This document shows, piece by piece, positions 61,058 to 64,000 of a stretch of 64,000 bases of DNA. The translations under genes were made by a program, and so were the position numbers. Positions within the stretch are counted from its first letter, which is position 1, and every line of letters starts with the position of its first letter. Source of the stretch: Bacillota bacterium (GTDB taxonomy: Bacteria; Bacillota; Clostridia; Christensenellales; SZUA-584). The stretch spans positions 1-64,000 of the forward strand of contig JAEYLC010000001.1 in assembly GCA_023461435.1 (NCBI GenBank). The letters are read 5' to 3'. The notes beneath the pieces are model-generated. The model was given only the letters and a program-made list of their open reading frames with translations. It was not told where the DNA came from and did not search any database.

Positions 61058-63012
61058 CAGAGCACACCTTTAACGGCATTCTTCACATCGGGCGGCAGTG
61101 CCCCGACGAGCTGTCTTTTGAATTCTTTCGCGGTTTTGATGCCGATCTCCGGCCTTTCGACGAGCGCCCTGTCGATCACCGCCGCGAGCGCTTCGGGTAT
61201 CCTCGAATCGCGCTGCCGTACCGGGACAACCTGTCCCGTATACATCGCCATCCATATATCGTTGCCTCTGATGTCTTTGGGGATATTGCCGGTCAGCATG
61301 TTGTAAAAGCTGGCGGCCGCCGCCCACACGTCCACATCGGGCTTTGAGTATTTAAAGTTTTCGATCTGCTGGCGCGGCTGAAAGACCGGTGTGCCCGCGG
61401 CTGTGCCGGTTCGGGTGTGTTTCGAGAGACCCGCCGTCTCAAAGGCCTTCGCAAGCCCGAAGTCGGCCACCTTGGCCTTGGGGTACCGGCCGCTGTCCGC
61501 GAGAAAGATATTCCCGGGCTTGAAATCGCGGTGGACAATGCCCGCCGCTTCCCGGGTGCGCCATCCGCATTTGACGCTGACGTCCGCATGATGCGCGTAT
61601 TCGAGCCCGTCCAGCACCTGCAGAATGATATACGTCGCCACATCAAGCGGCAGCCTGCCGCCGCAGCGTTCCATATATTTATCCACGCTGCCGCCTGCGC
61701 ACAGCTCCATAAGTATATAAAACACGTTGCTTTCGCAGCCCGTTTTATAGACCTTGATCACGTTTTTGTGGTCCAGCGCTTCACTCACCAAGGCTTCACG
61801 GAGAAACGTCTCTTTGGCGGCCTTGTTCGCGGCGACCTCCGGCAGCATCGTTTTAAGAGCATACTGCCTGCCCGTCGCTTCCTCCTGCACAAGCCAGACC
61901 TCGCCCATGCCGCCCGCGCCGAGGAGCTTCACCTTACGGAATCCCTTGATGGCTGCAGGGCCAATATCTTTCTTCGGCTGCTCAAGCATGCCGCCCAGTG
62001 CCTGCAGCAATATGGCTTCGAGAACCTTGCCCCTGTCCTCAACGCATCGCGGGCAAAGATTGTTATCCTCTCCCTTCGGCGTGAACGACGCTCCGCAGTT
62101 GGCACACTTCTTCTGCCCCTGCCGTTTTTGTTCCTCCAGCCGTTTCCGTTCGGCCTCGAGACGCTGTTTTTCCTGCTCCTCACGCCTGCGCCTTTCCTCT
62201 TCCTCCCGGCGCTGCTGCTCGATCCGGCGCTGCTTTTCCTCTTCAGCTTTTTTCAGCGCGGCCGCTTTTTCTTCCGCTTCTTTCCGCTGCTTTTCTGCTT
62301 CTTCATTGGCGGCCTTGTCCGCCGCTTCCCTGAGCTTTTTCGCAAGCTCCGCCGCCTTTTCCTCGGCTTGCCGACGCTGAGCTTCGGCTTCGGCGCGTTC
62401 CCGCTCCAGCCGTTCCTGCTCGAGCTTGGCCTGCTGCCGGCGCTCCGCCTCTTCCTTTTCTTTTTCAAGGCGATCCCGCTCCAGCGCGGCAAGTTCGGCT
62501 TCTTTTTGCTGCGCCTCAAGCTTTAAATGGCAAGCCTCGCAGATCTCTTCGCCCTTTTTATTGACAAAGACCCGCGGCATATCATCAAGCACGGTGCAAT
62601 TTGCGTCTTTGGGGCCGGTTCCCGAAAGCTCGTCGCCGCATTCTGCGCACCGATTTGCGAGCACAGTATGCAGTGACATTTCACAATTTCGGCTGAGGCC
62701 GAGCGTGTCGCCGTCGTGCAGCTCGAATTCTTCATGGTATTCCTTCTGCGCGTCCTCGGCCGACACCGCTTTATCGCGCTGGCCGATTTTTTCTCCGTTG
62801 AGGAATGTGCCGTTCAGGCTTCCGAAATCCCGCACCGTGACATTCGGGGGCGTGACCTCGAGCATGCAATGATACCGAGACACCGTTTTATCGGGCAGCG
62901 CAATGGCGCAGTCCTCCTGTCTGCCGACAAAAAGCTGCTCCTTGCTGTCATAAATGAATTCCTTTCCTTCGAGGGCTCCTTTTGTCACCTTTAAAATGAT
63001 TTGAGACGGCAT
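61057..63012 (-). CDS. FHA domain - coiled coil - zinc ribbon - serine/threonine kinase
   Basis: About 651 residues. An FHA domain (about 5-90; FVGRQEDCAIALPDKTVSRY, GSLNGTFLNG) has the conserved Arg, Ser, His and Asn of a phospho-Thr binder. A Cys pair region (about 124-163: CAEC, CEAC) and a long Glu/Arg/Lys coiled coil (about 165-300) follow. A CxxC zinc ribbon (CANC...CPRC, about 305-325) then precedes the kinase (about 364-640; LGAGGMGEVW, LKTM, VHRDFKPGN, VADFGLAKA), an RD kinase unlike its WD40 neighbours. ATG at 63012 fits the GGAGG spacing better than 63018. It probably reads phosphorylated tails and relays the signal. Confidence 0.92.
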   Translation of the reverse strand: MPSQIILKVTKGALEGKEFIYDSKEQLFVGRQEDCAIALPDKTVSRYHCMLEVTPPNVTVRDFGSLNGTFLNGEKIGQRDKAVSAEDAQKEYHEEFELHDGDTLGLSRNCEMSLHTVLANRCAECGDELSGTGPKDANCTVLDDMPRVFVNKKGEEICEACHLKLEAQQKEAELAALERDRLEKEKEEAERRQQAKLEQERLERERAEAEAQRRQAEEKAAELAKKLREAADKAANEEAEKQRKEAEEKAAALKKAEEEKQRRIEQQRREEEERRRREEQEKQRLEAERKRLEEQKRQGQKKCANCGASFTPKGEDNNLCPRCVEDRGKVLEAILLQALGGMLEQPKKDIGPAAIKGFRKVKLLGAGGMGEVWLVQEEATGRQYALKTMLPEVAANKAAKETFLREALVSEALDHKNVIKVYKTGCESNVFYILMELCAGGSVDKYMERCGGRLPLDVATYIILQVLDGLEYAHHADVSVKCGWRTREAAGIVHRDFKPGNIFLADSGRYPKAKVADFGLAKAFETAGLSKHTRTGTAAGTPVFQPRQQIENFKYSKPDVDVWAAAASFYNMLTGNIPKDIRGNDIWMAMYTGQVVPVRQRDSRIPEALAAVIDRALVERPEIGIKTAKEFKRQLVGALPPDVKNAVKGVL

Positions 63013-63064
63013 ATCCATTCCTCCTGCGTATAATAGCTTAAATCATAACGGGGTTTATCAATCG

Positions 63065-63523
63065 CTACTCAAGAAGCTTAAAGCCGTTGTCGTAGAGCAA
63101 GTCCTGCGCTTTCATGATATCAAGATGATGGCTCACGCAGAATATGAGTACCGCATCCCTCTCAATTTTCGGATACAAAACACCATGCTTCGCGATCGTC
63201 AGCAGCCGCTGGGTATCATCAAGGTCAAGACCGATGCCGATCGCGAGCCGGATATACTTATCCCTCTTGGCATCTCTCACGCCGCGAAGAATCTGATAGC
63301 CATAGCCGCGCTCAATATCTGCGCGCTGTATCGCCTCGTTCTTGTTGACACAGTATTTTTTGAGCAGCATATTGAAATGCTCGCTGACCGTCCGGCTGTA
63401 GAATACTTTTTTGTTCTTTTCCATGAACTTGTCGATTTTGGATGCTGCTTTGATTTCGTTGAGCAGATATTCCGTCGGGATATCCTTCTGGTTTCCCGCT
63501 GGGGTGTTTTCTTCTCTATCCAT
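63065..63523 (-). CDS. Small helix-turn-helix protein of the kinase cluster
   Basis: About 152 residues from ATG 63523, with AAGGGG seven bases upstream; the frame is open to 63577. The core (NKNEAIQRADIERGYGYQIL then RGVRDAKRDKYIRLAIGIGL, LDLDDTQRLLTIA) looks like an XRE-type helix-turn-helix, and the C-terminal half (YPKIERDAVLIFCVSHHLDI) is a second helical segment. A role as transcriptional regulator or kinase-linked adaptor is likely; the target is unknown. Confidence 0.72.
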   Translation of the reverse strand: MDREENTPAGNQKDIPTEYLLNEIKAASKIDKFMEKNKKVFYSRTVSEHFNMLLKKYCVNKNEAIQRADIERGYGYQILRGVRDAKRDKYIRLAIGIGLDLDDTQRLLTIAKHGVLYPKIERDAVLIFCVSHHLDIMKAQDLLYDNGFKLLE

Positions 63524-63578
63524 ATCCGATCCCCTTGATTGATTACTTAAAACGCTTAAATCAGACGAAATGATCACA

Positions 63579-64000
63579 TTATTTTAAAACGTCATCCTTC
63601 ATTCGCGCCGCCATGTCATTGAGCCTTGCCCGCACGCCCTCCGGGCGCAGCCAGCCGTAGCCCGCGCAGCCGAGGCCGTACAATAGCTTTTGAAAATCGT
63701 CCTCGGTCCAGAAAGGCGTCCCTTTGCGGTTGGGTACTGTTTTGTCATACGGGGTATGCAAAATAATAAAGTTGATAAGATACGGCTTTGCACCCTCATC
63801 CCAATCGGCGGGCTCTTTCTTTTCAAGCTCCCAATCGAGCTGCCAGACTTTCATCGTGTTATCTTCGCTTACGGAAAGCAGATACCGGCCGTCCGCATTC
63901 AGACATATGGCATTCACAATATCGGTGTGTTCCTCCAGCGTATGAAGACATCTTCCCGTTTTTACTTCCCAAACTTTAACCGTATGATCAGTACTCCCGG
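63579..64000 (-). CDS. WD40 protein with C-terminal GYGWLRPEGVR module, partial (runs off the window)
   Basis: The reading frame is open to the window edge. Visible residues are WD40-type (DHTVKVWEVKTGRCLHTLEE, SEDNTMKVWQLDWELE) and end with GAKPYLINFIILH, a linker, and GYGWLRPEGVRARL. It is therefore a fourth member of the kinase-WD40 family or a stand-alone WD40 protein; the kinase part would lie beyond 64000. The cluster continues past the window. Confidence 0.85.
   Translation of the reverse strand, partial: GSTDHTVKVWEVKTGRCLHTLEEHTDIVNAICLNADGRYLLSVSEDNTMKVWQLDWELEKKEPADWDEGAKPYLINFIILHTPYDKTVPNRKGTPFWTEDDFQKLLYGLGCAGYGWLRPEGVRARLNDMAARMKDDVLK

Noticed and set aside
61417..62526. 369-codon plus-strand frame rich in Leu/Phe that mimics a membrane protein
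   Set aside because: It is the reverse reading of the Glu/Lys/Arg coiled coil of the FHA-kinase; the hydrophobic run is a codon artefact.
1..64000. CRISPR array, rRNA genes, riboswitches or insertion sequences
   Set aside because: I saw no regularly spaced repeats, rRNA segments, recognisable aptamer cores or transposase genes.

Overview
The window looks like chromosome from an anaerobic Gram-positive bacterium of the Clostridia. The reasons are strong GGAGG-type ribosome sites, several TTGACA/TATAAT-like promoters with 17-base spacing, Ser/Ala/Pro/Glu-rich lipoprotein linkers in the transporter binding proteins, and oxygen-sensitive glycyl radical enzymes. Nearly everything is on the minus strand. 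I identified genes by reading motifs; no database search was run.

Region 1 (1-10.1 kb) opens with the start of a LacI-type regulator and a decayed stretch. A leftward carbohydrate operon follows: cyclase-family hydrolase, sugar-binding lipoprotein, ABC ATPase, permease, FGGY kinase and two tandem mannitol-1-phosphate-dehydrogenase-like proteins. A DeoR-type regulator sits upstream, with phased operator-like repeats between it and the operon.

Region 2 (10.2-12.5 kb) is an islet of plus-strand genes with signs of transfer. It holds a DUF4143 ATPase between 23-bp direct repeats, the 3' half of a tRNA-Thr(GGT) gene with its terminator, and a small orphan gene with a near-consensus promoter.

Region 3 (12.5-37 kb) is a polyol or sugar fermentation locus with three different glycyl radical enzymes and three activases. 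It also carries a PfkB kinase, ribokinase, class II aldolase, ribulose-phosphate 3-epimerase, Gfo/Idh/MocA oxidoreductase, DUF362 protein, MFS carrier, four-gene ABC importer and two SorC regulators. The likely theme is uptake, phosphorylation and oxidation or epimerisation, radical dehydration or cleavage, and aldol cleavage. The substrates cannot be named from sequence. Hairpins follow several genes whose products are probably needed in excess.

Region 4 (37.2-43.1 kb) encodes a 2-oxoacid/acetoin-dehydrogenase-like complex (E1alpha, E1beta, E2, E3) and a divergent SorC regulator. The lipoyl domain is on E3, and E2 has two subunit-binding domains but no lipoyl domain.

Region 5 (43.4 kb to the window end) is the best candidate for an undescribed system. 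At least eleven co-directional genes encode a FHA-coiled-coil-kinase, a PP2C phosphatase, three complete and one partial protein of a kinase-TPR-WD40 family, a small helix-turn-helix protein, an orphan 169-residue protein, a metallophosphoesterase, a Clp_N-like multi-pass membrane protein, and a 1163-residue fusion of Clp_N-like domain, ClpB-type AAA+, pseudo-receiver and FtsH-type AAA+ with M41 zinc protease. It reads as a phospho-Thr signalling circuit wired to an ATP-dependent unfoldase/protease.
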